A stretch of DNA of 64,000 nt from Cryobacterium soli (lineage in GTDB: Bacteria > Actinomycetota > Actinomycetes > Actinomycetales > Microbacteriaceae): NCBI RefSeq assembly GCF_003611035.1, contig NZ_CP030033.1:4321466-4385465 (forward strand). The letters run 5' to 3'. The position numbers and the translations under genes are program-made. Position 1 is the stretch's first letter, and each line of letters opens with the position of its first letter. Under the pieces are notes generated by a model. The model worked only from the letters and a program-made list of their open reading frames with translations, had not been told where the DNA came from and made no database searches. Shown one piece after another: positions 9,142 to 17,747 of this stretch.

Positions 9142-10266
9142 ATGAACGCGCGCAGCACCCCACCGAGCACCCCCGCCCACAGTGTTTCCGGCGTCGAGGC
9201 CCAGGCCGCCGTGGACGCGGCCCTCGAACTTGCTCCACTCATCGACGGGCACAACGACTGGGCCTGGGAATGCCGCGAGAACCGCGGGTACTCCGTCGAA
9301 GGCCTGGACACGAAGCTGGACACCGACACCGACATCGACCGGTTGCGCGCCGGCCGGGTGGCCGGCCAGTTCTGGTCGGTGTACGTGGAGGACACCCTGG
9401 AGGGCCCCTCCGCCGTGCAAGGCACTCTGGAGCAGATCGACTGGGTGTACCGGCTCGCCGCCCGGTACCCGGACACCTTCGCGATCGTCACGAGCGCGGC
9501 CGGCGTGGAGGCAGCCCGGGCCGACGGGCGTATCGCCTCCCTGCTCGGCGCCGAGGGCGCCCATTGCCTGAACGATTCACCGGGTGTGCTGCGGATGCTC
9601 GCCCGACTCGGCGTGCGGTACCTCACCCTCACTCATGTACACAACACCAGCTGGGCCGACTCCGGCACCGACGAGCCGGTGCACGGCGGGCTGACCGCCC
9701 GTGGCGTGGAGTACATCCGGGAGCTGAACCGCCTGGGCATGCTCGTCGACCTCTCGCATGTGTCCCCGGCCACCGCGCATGCCGCGCTGGATGTGTCGAG
9801 CGCCCCGGTGATCTTCAGCCACAGCTGCTGCCATGGTGTCACGGCGCATCCGCGCAACGTGCCCGACGACGTGCTCGCCCGGTTGGCCGGCAACGATGGC
9901 GTGCTCATGGTCACGTTCGTGCCCCAGTTCGTCTCGGCGGAGTACGCCGCCTGGTTCGACGGCGATCAGGGCGGCCCGGCGCCGAGGGTGACGCTCGCCC
10001 AGGTGGCCGACCACGTGGAGCATGCCCGGGTGGTGGCCGGCATCCGCCACATCGGGCTCGGCGGTGACTTCGACGGTACCGACGAGTTTCCCGAGCAGTT
10101 GGAGGGCGTGGACGGCTACCCGGCCCTGCTTGTCGAACTGGCCGGTCGAGGCTGGAGCGCCGCCGACCTCGCGGCCTTGGCCGGCGCGAACGTCCTCCGG
10201 GTGCTGCGCGCCACGGACGTGGCCTTCGCCGGGGGAGGGTCGACGACCACCGGCCTCACCGTCTGA
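9142..10266 (+). CDS. Membrane-dipeptidase-type M19 metallopeptidase
   Basis: Zinc dipeptidase of the renal dipeptidase family, 374 residues from the ATG at 9142; a GTG at 9136 is two codons longer. Metal-site motifs are DGHNDWAW near the N-terminus, the bridging glutamate in LLGAEGAHCLND, histidines in LTHVHNTSWADSG and in FSHSCCHGVTAHPRNVPDD, and the IGLGGDFDGTDEFP block. Likely substrates are dipeptides, possibly including D-amino-acid or cell-wall-derived ones. No signal peptide is seen, so it is probably cytoplasmic. Confidence 0.92.
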   Translation: MNARSTPPSTPAHSVSGVEAQAAVDAALELAPLIDGHNDWAWECRENRGYSVEGLDTKLDTDTDIDRLRAGRVAGQFWSVYVEDTLEGPSAVQGTLEQIDWVYRLAARYPDTFAIVTSAAGVEAARADGRIASLLGAEGAHCLNDSPGVLRMLARLGVRYLTLTHVHNTSWADSGTDEPVHGGLTARGVEYIRELNRLGMLVDLSHVSPATAHAALDVSSAPVIFSHSCCHGVTAHPRNVPDDVLARLAGNDGVLMVTFVPQFVSAEYAAWFDGDQGGPAPRVTLAQVADHVEHARVVAGIRHIGLGGDFDGTDEFPEQLEGVDGYPALLVELAGRGWSAADLAALAGANVLRVLRATDVAFAGGGSTTTGLTV

Positions 10267-10281
10267 GCGGGCCGCACCCGT

Positions 10282-10734
10282 TCACGGCGTGCGCGGCTCG
10301 CAGATGACGACGGGGATGTCGCGGCTGGTCTTGCGCTGGTAGCCGGCGTAGCCGGGGTTGGCTCGCACGATGAGGGGCCACAGCTGCGCCTTTTCGGCCT
10401 CGCCGGCGGTGCGCGCCCGCATCGGGCGGGTCACCCCGTTCTCGGTGAGTTCCACGTTCGGGTCGGCGACCAGGTTGAGGTACCAGTACGGATGCCGCTC
10501 GTCGCCGCCCTTGGACGCGATCAACACCACCTTGCCCGGTTGGTAGACCGGCGCCGTGAGCATGGTGGATCTGCGGGCGCCGCTCTTCCGGCCCGTGGTG
10601 TGGAGTTCCACGACCGGCATGGGGCCGATCTTCCAGCCCAACCGGCCGCCGGAGAGCACCACCAGCGACCGGTGGGCGGCGTTCATCACGCGCATCATCA
10701 GATCGGTCGAACGGTGGGCCAGAGTCCTCGTCAT
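10282..10734 (-). CDS. Deazaflavin (F420)-dependent nitroreductase family protein, Ddn-like
   Basis: 150-residue split-barrel flavin/deazaflavin reductase. The family pattern is seen in VVELHTTGRKSGARRSTML, followed by VVLIASKGGDERHPYWYLNL and the C-terminal ANPGYAGYQRKTSRDIPVV. Members reduce quinones or nitro compounds with reduced F420. It is convergent with the M19 peptidase gene, 15 bases apart. The physiological electron acceptor is unknown. Confidence 0.85.
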   Translation of the reverse strand: MTRTLAHRSTDLMMRVMNAAHRSLVVLSGGRLGWKIGPMPVVELHTTGRKSGARRSTMLTAPVYQPGKVVLIASKGGDERHPYWYLNLVADPNVELTENGVTRPMRARTAGEAEKAQLWPLIVRANPGYAGYQRKTSRDIPVVICEPRTP

Positions 10735-10875
10735 GCGAACAGCCTACGACCGCAGGCGGTTGACACCCGGGCGGGGGGTGAGTAGCTTCCGCATCGAGCG
10801 CTGAGCGGACGCCCAGACCAGGCGGCCCGTCCGCGCCCGAACCAACCAGCCGCCCCCTACGAGCAAGGAGTTCCC

Positions 10876-11400
10876 ATGTCTGACGATTCCGTCTTCCTCT
10901 ACCTCGGCGTCTACCCCGACACGGCCACGGCCGAGGCCGATCTCGAGGTGGTGCGCGAGCTGCACTCCGACAAGGTCATCGGCACCTATGACGCCGCCGT
11001 GGCGACCAAGGAGGCCGACGGCACCGTGCAGGTGCGCCGCAAGACCAGTAAGCACGCCGGGTGGACCGGTGTGGCCGCGGGCGCCGTCCTCGGGCTCCTC
11101 TTCCCGCCGTCGATCATCGGTACGGCCATCGTGGGCGGCGCGGCCGGCAGCATCGTCGGACACTTCTGGCGGAGCCTGGACCGTGGAGACCTCAAGGAAC
11201 TCGGTGAGATGCTCGACTCCGGTGAGGCCGCGCTCATCGTCGTGGGCAAGGACCGCCTGGAGGAAGAGTTCCGCAAAGCCGGTCTCGTGGCCCAGAAGCA
11301 CATCCAGAAGGAGCTCAAGGTGGACGCCAAGGAGCTGGACAAGGAACTGGACCAGGCGTCGGCCGAGTTGCAGAAGCAGGCCCGCAACGACACCTACTGA
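10876..11400 (+). CDS. DUF1269-like membrane-associated protein
   Basis: 174 residues. It starts with a ferredoxin-like segment (FLYLGVYPDTATAEADLEVV), then has a glycine-rich hydrophobic hairpin GVAAGAVLGLLFPPSIIGTA-IVGGAAGSIVGHF. It ends in a long charged, probably coiled-coil tail of Lys/Glu/Leu repeats. This organisation resembles DUF1269-type proteins. AAGGAG lies eight bases before the ATG. Function unknown; general stress or envelope roles are sometimes suggested for the family. Confidence 0.65.
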   Translation: MSDDSVFLYLGVYPDTATAEADLEVVRELHSDKVIGTYDAAVATKEADGTVQVRRKTSKHAGWTGVAAGAVLGLLFPPSIIGTAIVGGAAGSIVGHFWRSLDRGDLKELGEMLDSGEAALIVVGKDRLEEEFRKAGLVAQKHIQKELKVDAKELDKELDQASAELQKQARNDTY

Positions 11401-11524
11401 CCGGCCTGACCGGCGACCCGCGCCCGTCCTCCACAGGTAGCTCCGCCGCTCTAGTTCTGCACACCCTGCGCCCCGGCACCGCCGGCCGGCTGGGCACCTG
11501 TGCACCCTGGTGGCGGAGGTGCTC

Positions 11525-11881
11525 GTGGCACGCAAAGACGAAGTGGGCCGGCGCGGTGAGGACTGCGCGGCGGAATACCTGGCGCGGGCGGGCTACACGC
11601 TGCTGGAGCGCAACTGGCGGTGCAGCCAGGGCGAGATCGACCTCGTGGTGGCCAAGGACGGCGACATCGTGTTCGTCGAGGTCAAGACGCGTTCGGGCAC
11701 CGGCTACGGGCATCCATTCGAGGCGATCACGGTCGCCAAGCTGGCGCGGTTGCGGCGGTTGGCCGGAGCCTGGTGCGAGCAGTCCGGGCTACGGGCCCGC
11801 CGGATCCGCATCGACGTCATCGCCGTCATCGCCCCGACTGGCCACGAACCCGTCGTGGAACACCTCGAGGGCGTCTTCTGA
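11525..11881 (+). CDS. yraN: YraN/UPF0102 family nuclease-fold protein
   Basis: 118-residue restriction-endonuclease-fold protein. RNWRCSQGEIDLVVAKDGDI-VFVEVKTRSG carries the E-x-D...E-x-K pattern of the PD-(D/E)XK fold. I chose the GTG at 11525 because GGAGG lies five bases upstream and it gives the usual start MARKDEVGRRGED; a GTG at 11510 is also in frame. The stop overlaps the comM start by one base, giving a yraN-comM-dprA operon. Confidence 0.9.
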   Translation: MARKDEVGRRGEDCAAEYLARAGYTLLERNWRCSQGEIDLVVAKDGDIVFVEVKTRSGTGYGHPFEAITVAKLARLRRLAGAWCEQSGLRARRIRIDVIAVIAPTGHEPVVEHLEGVF

Positions 11882-13413
11882 TGGGGCTGGCCCGCACCCG
11901 GTCCGTCGCGTTGATCGGGCTGGCCGGCTCGATCGTCGAGGTGGAAGCCGATATCTCCAGCCAGCTGCCGGGCCTGCGCCTCATCGGGCTGCCCGACGCG
12001 GCGCTGGCCGAAGCCGCGGAGCGGGTGCGGGCGGCGGCCAAGAACTCCGGTTGCGCGCTCAACCCGCACAAGCTCACGGTGAACCTGTCTCCGGCCGCGC
12101 TGCGCAAACACGGTTCGGGGTTCGACCTCGCCATTGCCCTGGCCTGCCTCGCCGCGGATGGCGTCGTGCCGGCCGAGTCCGTTGGCGCCGTGCTGCACAT
12201 CGGCGAGCTGGCCCTGGACGGCAGGCTCCGGCCCACCCCGGGGATGCTGCCCGCCGTGATCGCGGCGGCCCGTTGGGGTTACCGCACCGTGATGGTGCCG
12301 GCCGGAAACGCCGACGAGGCGGCGCTCGTTCCGGGCATCCGGGTGATCGGCGTCGCGTCCCTCCGGGACGCCCTGATCTGGCACGGAGCGCGGCTGGAGC
12401 CGATCACCGTGGACGTGCTGACGGCCCCGGCCGAGGAGGACAGCGTCGACGAGACCCTGGACCTCATCGACGTGGTGGGCAACGACGAAGCAATCCTCGC
12501 CCTGCAGGTGGCCGCCGCGGGCGGTCACCATGTGTTCATGCTCGGCCCGCCCGGTGCCGGAAAGACCATGCTCGCGGCCCGGCTGCCGGGGCTGTTACCT
12601 GATCTGGGACCCGCCGCCTCCCTCGAGGTGAGCTCACTGCGATCGTTGAGCGGCCGTCCGGTCGGGCGGTCCCTGATCACCCGACCCCCGTTGGAGGCGC
12701 CGCATCACACCATCACCGCTGCGGCCATGGTGGGCGGTGGCAGCGGCCAGATCCGGCCGGGCGCCGCGGCGCGGGCCTCGCACGGGGTGCTCTTCCTCGA
12801 CGAGGCTCCCGAATTCGCCGCGGCCGTGCTCGATGCGCTGCGGCAGCCGCTGGAATCCGGCCGGATCAGCATCCACCGCGCCAATGCGGTCGCGCATTTC
12901 CCGGCCCGGTTCCAGCTGGTGCTCGCGGCCAACCCGTGCCCCTGCGGCCAGTACGGCACCGGGGACGACTGCAGCTGCGCTCCGAACTCGCGGCGGCGCT
13001 ATCTCGCCCGCCTCTCCGGGCCCCTTCTGGACCGTATCGACATCCAGCTCGCCGTGAAGCGGGTGAGCGCGGCGGAACTCCGCCTGTCCGCCGATGGCGG
13101 GCGGCTGTCCAGCGCCGTCGCACGGGAGCGGGTGCTCGCCGCACGGGCCGCTGCGGCTGAAAGGCTGAAGGACACGCCCTGGACCCTCAACTCCGAGACG
13201 ACGGGTCCGTGGTTGCGGGGACGTCAGACACGCTTGGCCGGCTCCGTCACGGCGCTGCTCGACCGGGCCCTGGAGCGCGGCGGCATCACCATGCGCGGCT
13301 ACGACCGGGTGCTGCGGGTCGCATGGTCGATAGCCGATTTGACCGGAGTCTCCCGGCCGGGTGCGGACGAAGTGGGGCAGGCGCTCTACCTGCGGAAGGG
13401 AATGGCGTCATGA
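11881..13413 (+). CDS. comM: YifB/ComM family Mg-chelatase-like AAA+ ATPase
   Basis: 510-residue AAA+ protein with an N-terminal ChlI-like fold domain (LSPAALRKHGSGFDLAIALA). The Walker A motif GPPGAGKTML is near residue 220, the Walker B/sensor region HGVLFLDEAPEFAAAVLDAL near 305, and the ANPCPCGQYG cysteine motif follows. Residues RGYDRVLRVAWSIADLTG lie near the C-terminus. ComM homologues are helicases that extend strand invasion in natural transformation. The start ATG at 11881 overlaps the yraN stop, and the TGA overlaps the dprA ATG. Confidence 0.93.
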   Translation: MGLARTRSVALIGLAGSIVEVEADISSQLPGLRLIGLPDAALAEAAERVRAAAKNSGCALNPHKLTVNLSPAALRKHGSGFDLAIALACLAADGVVPAESVGAVLHIGELALDGRLRPTPGMLPAVIAAARWGYRTVMVPAGNADEAALVPGIRVIGVASLRDALIWHGARLEPITVDVLTAPAEEDSVDETLDLIDVVGNDEAILALQVAAAGGHHVFMLGPPGAGKTMLAARLPGLLPDLGPAASLEVSSLRSLSGRPVGRSLITRPPLEAPHHTITAAAMVGGGSGQIRPGAAARASHGVLFLDEAPEFAAAVLDALRQPLESGRISIHRANAVAHFPARFQLVLAANPCPCGQYGTGDDCSCAPNSRRRYLARLSGPLLDRIDIQLAVKRVSAAELRLSADGGRLSSAVARERVLAARAAAAERLKDTPWTLNSETTGPWLRGRQTRLAGSVTALLDRALERGGITMRGYDRVLRVAWSIADLTGVSRPGADEVGQALYLRKGMAS

Positions 13414-14287
13414 ACCTGTTCGGCCTTGAGGAGAAACTCGTGCGGTCCTTGGCCGGCGGCGTGCGCCCCGGGGGTGCCCCAGTCGGCGGCGCGCCGAGCG
13501 GCGACGCCCGTGAACGTCCGGACGGTCATGACCAGGTGGACGGACCGGACCCGGCCGCACCGATCGAACTGGCTGCTGATGCGGAACTCTTCGCCCGGGC
13601 GGCGTGGACCACCATCGCCGAGCCCGGCGACGGCGTGGCCGGGGCCGTCGTCGAGCGGCTCGGGGCGGTGCGGGCGCTGACCGCCGTCGTGGAGGGCTGG
13701 TCGCCTGAGCGGCTGTCGGCGAGTCTTAACGTTGGCGTCGACGAGAACGGGGCTGGAGACCCGGCCGGCCTGCTCGGGGAGCTGTCGCAGGCGTTGTCCC
13801 GATGGCGCCCCCGGTTGTCGTCCGCCGAGGTGATCCGGTCCCTGCAGCAAGCCCGCCGCACACACACGGCGCTGCTGCTGCCGGGTGACCCGCTCTGGCC
13901 CGACGGCGTCGACGACCTGGGCCGGCACGCCCCGCTGGCCCTGTGGTGGCGCGGACGCCCAGAGGCCCTGGCCGCGCTTCGCCATTCGATCGCCCTGGTC
14001 GGCGCTCGGGCGGCCACCGGGTACGGCGAACACGTGGCCATGGAGGCCTCCGCCGGTCTGGTCGACCGCGGCCTGGCCATCGTCTCGGGCGCCGCCTATG
14101 GCATCGACGGCATGGCGCACCGCTCGGCTCTGGCCAGCAACGGAACCACTGTGGCGTTCCTGGCCGGGGGAGTGGACCGCTTCTATCCAAGCGGGCACGA
14201 TGCCCTGCTCACCCGCATCGTGGAGGCCGGCGCGGTGATGAGTGAGCTGCCGTGCGGTGCGGCCCCGACAAAATGGAGGTTCCTGCA
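13410..14287 (+). pseudogene. dprA: dprA, 5' portion, interrupted by the integrative element
   Basis: DprA loads RecA on incoming single-stranded DNA in transformation. This part holds the N-terminal region and most of the Rossmann fold, with SIALVGARAATGYGEHVAME, IVSGAAYGIDGMAHRSAL and AFLAGGVDRFYPSGHDALL. It breaks in GAAPTKWRFL, just before the conserved RNR. After 14287 the frame continues into element DNA for about 150 unrelated codons to 14750. Bases 13410-14287 (878) plus 23213-23684 (472) make exactly 450 codons including the stop, so the 449-residue gene is split without loss. Confidence 0.95.
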
Positions 14288-14311
14288 CCAGAAATGCAAA
14301 TCGTATGCGTG
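14262..14311 (+). other. attL attachment site
   Basis: Left junction. dprA sequence runs up to the CA core at 14286-14287. The element arm occupies 14288-14311, starting CCAGAAATG and ending GTATGCGTG. This arm is an inverted match of the arm at 23187-23210: the inner six bases (CAGAAA, after one mismatched base at the core) and the outer nine (GTATGCGTG) are identical, and 19 of 23 aligned bases agree overall. That is the symmetry expected for the two halves of a serine-integrase attP. Confidence 0.85.
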
Positions 14312-14321
14312 GGCTAGTGCG

Positions 14322-14486
14322 CTAGCTGCTCTCGAATGGATCGAGGGCTTCAGCCGCGCCGTGTCGGGGGCAAATCCAGACGACCATGATGCGCTCCGCG
14401 GCGATTGGCTCGGGATCAAGGATGGAGCCGCACTCGGGACACCGGGGCGCGGGAGGGAAGCCGTCCTCGTCGACCTCGGCGTCCAT
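14322..14486 (-). CDS. Small zinc-ribbon-like protein of the element
   Basis: 54 residues: an acidic start, then CPECG and, 16 residues on, ICPRHG, a four-ligand (Cys-Cys-Cys-His) zinc-ribbon-like arrangement. The ATG at 14486 is four bases after the stop of the next minus-strand gene, suggesting coupling. It lies just inside attL, where small regulators or directionality factors are often found, but nothing in the sequence proves such a role. Confidence 0.5.
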   Translation of the reverse strand: MDAEVDEDGFPPAPRCPECGSILDPEPIAAERIMVVWICPRHGAAEALDPFESS

Positions 14487-14489
14487 GGT

Positions 14490-14642
14490 CTAGAAGCCGA
14501 ACTGGATCGCATCGTCGATATTGGCGTCTGTCCAGAACTCGGTGCGCAGAGCCGCGCGCTCGGGCACGGTGGACTCCGGGGCGAATCTCACAATGAACGC
14601 GGCTCGTTCGTCCTCGGGGTAACACAGAGTGCTCATGGCCAT
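14490..14642 (-). CDS. Small hypothetical protein of the element
   Basis: 50 residues, acidic (CYPEDERAAF, RAALRTEFWTDANIDDAIQF). A second ATG lies two codons downstream at 14636. No clear ribosome binding site is seen. It is the first of two short minus-strand genes at the left end and is read against the tail of the broken dprA frame. Unknown function. Confidence 0.4.
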   Translation of the reverse strand: MAMSTLCYPEDERAAFIVRFAPESTVPERAALRTEFWTDANIDDAIQFGF

Positions 14643-14759
14643 GAGGGTAGCGGCTTAGTGCCGAGGGGCAAGGTGTTTTCATGTTCGGCGAGCCGCCAGA
14701 TTTCGCGCGCGTTAGTTTGGAAGGCATGCGTGACGCAAGGGGAGCGGTAGCGTCAGGGT

Positions 14760-15473
14760 GTGAACAATGACTGGGCGCTGTCGAAATTAGATGAGTTTCT
14801 CGCACTGAGTGAAATGGTGTGGAGAACACAAAGTGGTAGCTCGTTTCCGGAGGTTGCCGGAGGCGTTACGGCGGTTACCCAGTCCGCTCAGGTGGTTGAG
14901 AAGATCTTGGATCGCGTGACGCCCGCTTGGCGCAAAAGTCTTGTCAACGATGACTATGAACCATGGCAGCCCACTCGGCTCGCGGTTATGAGAGCGCAGT
15001 CTGAAATTAGGAACTCGGCCGAGGTCGCTCAAATGCTTGGCGAAGACGCACCCGCGATGAGGGCGGACGCGATGCACAGGTGGGCATGGGACGCTGCTCG
15101 CTCGCTCTGGCAGAGCGGCCATTTCGGCGAGGCAGTTCGGGCAGCCACAGTGAAGCTGAACGCGGAAATGCAGAACAAAGTTGGTCGCCGCGATGTAAGT
15201 GAAACGGCATTGTTTCAGCAGGCGTTCAGTGCTGATGCGCCTTCGCAAGGATCGGCGAGGCTTCGCCCAGTGGGGGATGACGGCGGCAAGACGGCGCTCA
15301 GCGTCCGCAGGGGCATCGTCTCCCTGGCGGAGGGCTTGTTTGCGGCAGTTCGAAACCCCGCAAGCCATGATGTCTCAGAGGGCATTCTGAGCGAACAAAT
15401 TGCATTGGAGCAACTTGCGCTGGTGAGTCTCCTGGCCCGCTGGGTCGAGGGTTGCACGGTGGTTCGCGAGTAG
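14760..15473 (+). CDS. TIGR02391 (Ymh) family protein with a HEPN-like RNase motif
   Basis: 237 residues. The C-terminal half has the family pattern ETALFQQAFS, then RLRP, then GIVSLAEGLFAAVRNPASHD. RNPASH matches the R-x4-H active-site motif of HEPN ribonucleases, which are common toxin or abortive-infection effectors. The N-terminal 110 residues are helical and unassigned. The GTG at 14760 opens the plus-strand cassette; the FRG gene follows after 110 bases. The codon mix is AT-richer than the host. The RNase role is inferred from the motif only. Confidence 0.75.
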   Translation: MNNDWALSKLDEFLALSEMVWRTQSGSSFPEVAGGVTAVTQSAQVVEKILDRVTPAWRKSLVNDDYEPWQPTRLAVMRAQSEIRNSAEVAQMLGEDAPAMRADAMHRWAWDAARSLWQSGHFGEAVRAATVKLNAEMQNKVGRRDVSETALFQQAFSADAPSQGSARLRPVGDDGGKTALSVRRGIVSLAEGLFAAVRNPASHDVSEGILSEQIALEQLALVSLLARWVEGCTVVRE

Positions 15474-15583
15474 CTACGTAGGGGTTTGTTCGGGTGGATC
15501 ACCCACACTAGGACGCCAGCACAGAGCAACGGGACGAGTCCCGCCTCCAATGCCTGTAGATTGCGTAACGACAAGGGAGTGCC

Positions 15584-16387
15584 ATGGGGGTTATCGAACA
15601 CGAAGTCAATTCAACGACTGAATTGGTAGATTTTGTGTTGAAGTTGGGTCAAACAGACGACGGCCTCCGTACGCTGTGGCATCGCGGCCACAGGTCCGAG
15701 AATTATTCCTTGGTGCCCAGCCTCGTCAGGAAGCTGACGGAAGAAGAACAAATCTTCCCAATGGAGCGCAGATTGATTACGCGATTCCGTCAGCGTAGCC
15801 TCCCGTTTTGGCCTGCGGGATATCCGCAAAACGTGTGGGAGCACCTTTTCGCCATGCAGCATTTCGGAATCCCGACTCGGATGCTGGACTGGTCAGAGAG
15901 TCTTCTTGTAGCCCTCTACTTCGCTGCCACACCCGGCACTGGCCCGGTAGTTGAAGACGAAGAAACGCCTGCAATCTGGACACTTGATCCAGTGAAGTGG
16001 AATCGGTCAGCAGCCCAGTTCAAGGACGTCGAAGACGCAATTGAGATTCTGACAACAGATTCAGATGATTTGGCCGCTTACACTCCCAGCAGTAGCCCGA
16101 GTGAAGACTTGGTCCGGCGGTACAAAGTACCCCTTGCCATTTTTGGAACGCACAATTCAGCAAGGATCGTTGCGCAGCGAGGAGCGTTCACCGTCGGTGG
16201 GCGAAGCCTCGAGCCCATGGATTCTTTCGTCCCTGCCGATGGCGAGACGCTCTGGAAGATCCGGCTGGAATACAGCCGTCAGGAAATGATCGATGATCTG
16301 CAAACGCTGGGTTTCGCTGAGAGCATGATCTTCCCCGACTTGGTCGGGCTTAGTAAGGAAATTACCGCTTCGGAGGGATTACTGTGA
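15584..16387 (+). CDS. FRG domain-containing protein
   Basis: 267 residues. The FRG-domain signature is clear: LWHRGHRSENYSLVPSLVRK near residue 30, and the diagnostic QHFGIPTRMLDWSESLLVAL-YFA near residue 95. IFGTHNSARIVAQRGAFTV follows near 195, another conserved block with a QRGAF motif. The biochemical activity of FRG domains is not established to my knowledge; they are frequent in mobile and defence loci. Its TGA overlaps the GTG of the DUF262 gene by four bases, so the two products are probably made together. Confidence 0.85.
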   Translation: MGVIEHEVNSTTELVDFVLKLGQTDDGLRTLWHRGHRSENYSLVPSLVRKLTEEEQIFPMERRLITRFRQRSLPFWPAGYPQNVWEHLFAMQHFGIPTRMLDWSESLLVALYFAATPGTGPVVEDEETPAIWTLDPVKWNRSAAQFKDVEDAIEILTTDSDDLAAYTPSSSPSEDLVRRYKVPLAIFGTHNSARIVAQRGAFTVGGRSLEPMDSFVPADGETLWKIRLEYSRQEMIDDLQTLGFAESMIFPDLVGLSKEITASEGLL

Positions 16388-17493
16388 CACAAGAGAGCAC
16401 GCTGGACGCCGAGATCGGCTCGGCGAGACGCAAGATCTCCACGGAAAGCTACCCCATGAGCATCGGGGAACTTACCAATCTCTACCGCGACGGTGAGCTC
16501 GTCATCCGGCCAGCATTCCAACGGCTTTTCCGATGGGACGTCGAGCAAAAGTCGAGGCTCGTTGAGAGCATTCTGCTCGGTATCCCACTGCCCTCGATAT
16601 TCGTTTCTCAGACTGACGACGGGAAATGGGAGCTAATCGACGGGCTCCAACGAGTGTCGACGATGTTGCAAATGCAGGGGCTCCTACCCGACTACGAGCC
16701 GCTTGAGCTCCAGCCGACGAAATACTTGCCGAATTTGGGTGGCTTAGTCTGGGACGGAGCCGCGGGCAAGGCGCTGTCAGATGCACAGAAGTTGGATTTC
16801 AAGCGTTCGAAGATTGACATCAAAATTGTGCGCCGCGAATCCGACGTAACTACCAAATATGACTTGTTCCAGCGCCTAAATAGCTACGGTTCTCCGCTCA
16901 CGGCACAGGAGATGCGACATGCGCTCTTGGTTGGTGTGAACGCAGACTTCGCATCCTGGCTGGAAGTTATAGCGCAACAGCCTTCATATCTGAATGCCAT
17001 TTCGTTGCCAGACAAGATGCTGACGGAAAAGTACGCTGAGGAATTGGTCTTGAGGTTCATCTACCTGCACAAGAACCTGGACATCACGGCGTTCGCCCTG
17101 CGCGGTTTCAATCAGAAACTAGATGACGGTGCGGTCGCATTCGCTGAAGCTTTCCCCGGCGTATCTGCCGAGGTGGAAGCGACCTTCTCCAAGACCTTTG
17201 ACTTGCTCAATGACGCCATCGGTGCTGACGCATTTCGCAAGTGGGATACTGCCAAGGGCCGTTTCGCGGGGGGCTTCCTCAACACCGCCTACGAGGTCAT
17301 GGCGATGGGGCTTGGCTTCCATATTGCCAACGGCACTCCATATCGAACCGACATCTACGAAGTCGCGAGGGAGCTCTGGGCTCGCCCGGAAATGACCACA
17401 AGGTTTGCAACTGGAGTCAGCACTGAGAAGAGATTGAGCACCACGCTACCGCTGGGCCGCGAGCTCTTTCAGCCTAAATTGGCCACCGATTGA
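16384..17493 (+). CDS. DUF262 domain protein (GmrS-like), without an HNH domain
   Basis: 369 residues. The N-terminal DUF262 motifs are YPMSIGELTNLYRDGELVIR, PAFQRLFRWDVEQKSRLVES, ILLGIPLPSIFV and ELIDGLQRVSTM. The last has the D-G-x-Q-R of the ParB/sulfiredoxin-like NTP-using fold found in GmrS and BrxU-type type IV restriction enzymes. The remainder is helical. No DUF1524 HxH/HNH nuclease is visible, so this is not a complete GmrSD. GTG start 16384 is coupled to the FRG gene. Hand-counted GC in 16801-16860 is 26 of 60, far below host genes. Confidence 0.85.
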   Translation: MTQESTLDAEIGSARRKISTESYPMSIGELTNLYRDGELVIRPAFQRLFRWDVEQKSRLVESILLGIPLPSIFVSQTDDGKWELIDGLQRVSTMLQMQGLLPDYEPLELQPTKYLPNLGGLVWDGAAGKALSDAQKLDFKRSKIDIKIVRRESDVTTKYDLFQRLNSYGSPLTAQEMRHALLVGVNADFASWLEVIAQQPSYLNAISLPDKMLTEKYAEELVLRFIYLHKNLDITAFALRGFNQKLDDGAVAFAEAFPGVSAEVEATFSKTFDLLNDAIGADAFRKWDTAKGRFAGGFLNTAYEVMAMGLGFHIANGTPYRTDIYEVARELWARPEMTTRFATGVSTEKRLSTTLPLGRELFQPKLATD

Positions 17494-17592
17494 CGGGAGT
17501 CTTTCGGTAGGCAAACCCCCAGACCCGCGCGCACAGGTAGCCGCTATGCCCCTCCGGTATGGGAGGCCCGGGGAGGGGGGAGGGTACCCCCA

Positions 17593-17612
17593 CCCCTTGT
17601 CTCCACAAGGGG
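17593..17612. terminator. Hairpin between the convergent DUF262 and DUF2971 genes
   Basis: CCCCTTGT (17593-17600) pairs with ACAAGGGG (17605-17612) around a four-base loop, within a G- and C-run-rich stretch from about 17550. The 254 bases between the convergent genes hold no gene. A bidirectional terminator is the likely role; there is no long U-run. Confidence 0.5.
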
Positions 17613-17747
17613 AGTGCAACCGCGCTCGGACTAGGCGCGGCCCGCGACGTCGCTGCGGCAGCGACAGACAGCATCGTTCGCGATTGCAACGCAGATGCAC
17701 CCGGATCTGTTGCTCCAGGAAGAGCCTCGCCCCTCAAGTTGCGACAG

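Noticed and set aside
14288..14750. Open frame continuing from dprA into the element (about 150 codons)
   Set aside because: It is read-through across attL with no homology, and two minus-strand genes fit the same stretch better.
16384..17493. Complete GmrSD type IV restriction enzyme
   Set aside because: DUF262 motifs are present but no DUF1524/HNH nuclease motif is visible in this protein or the next gene.
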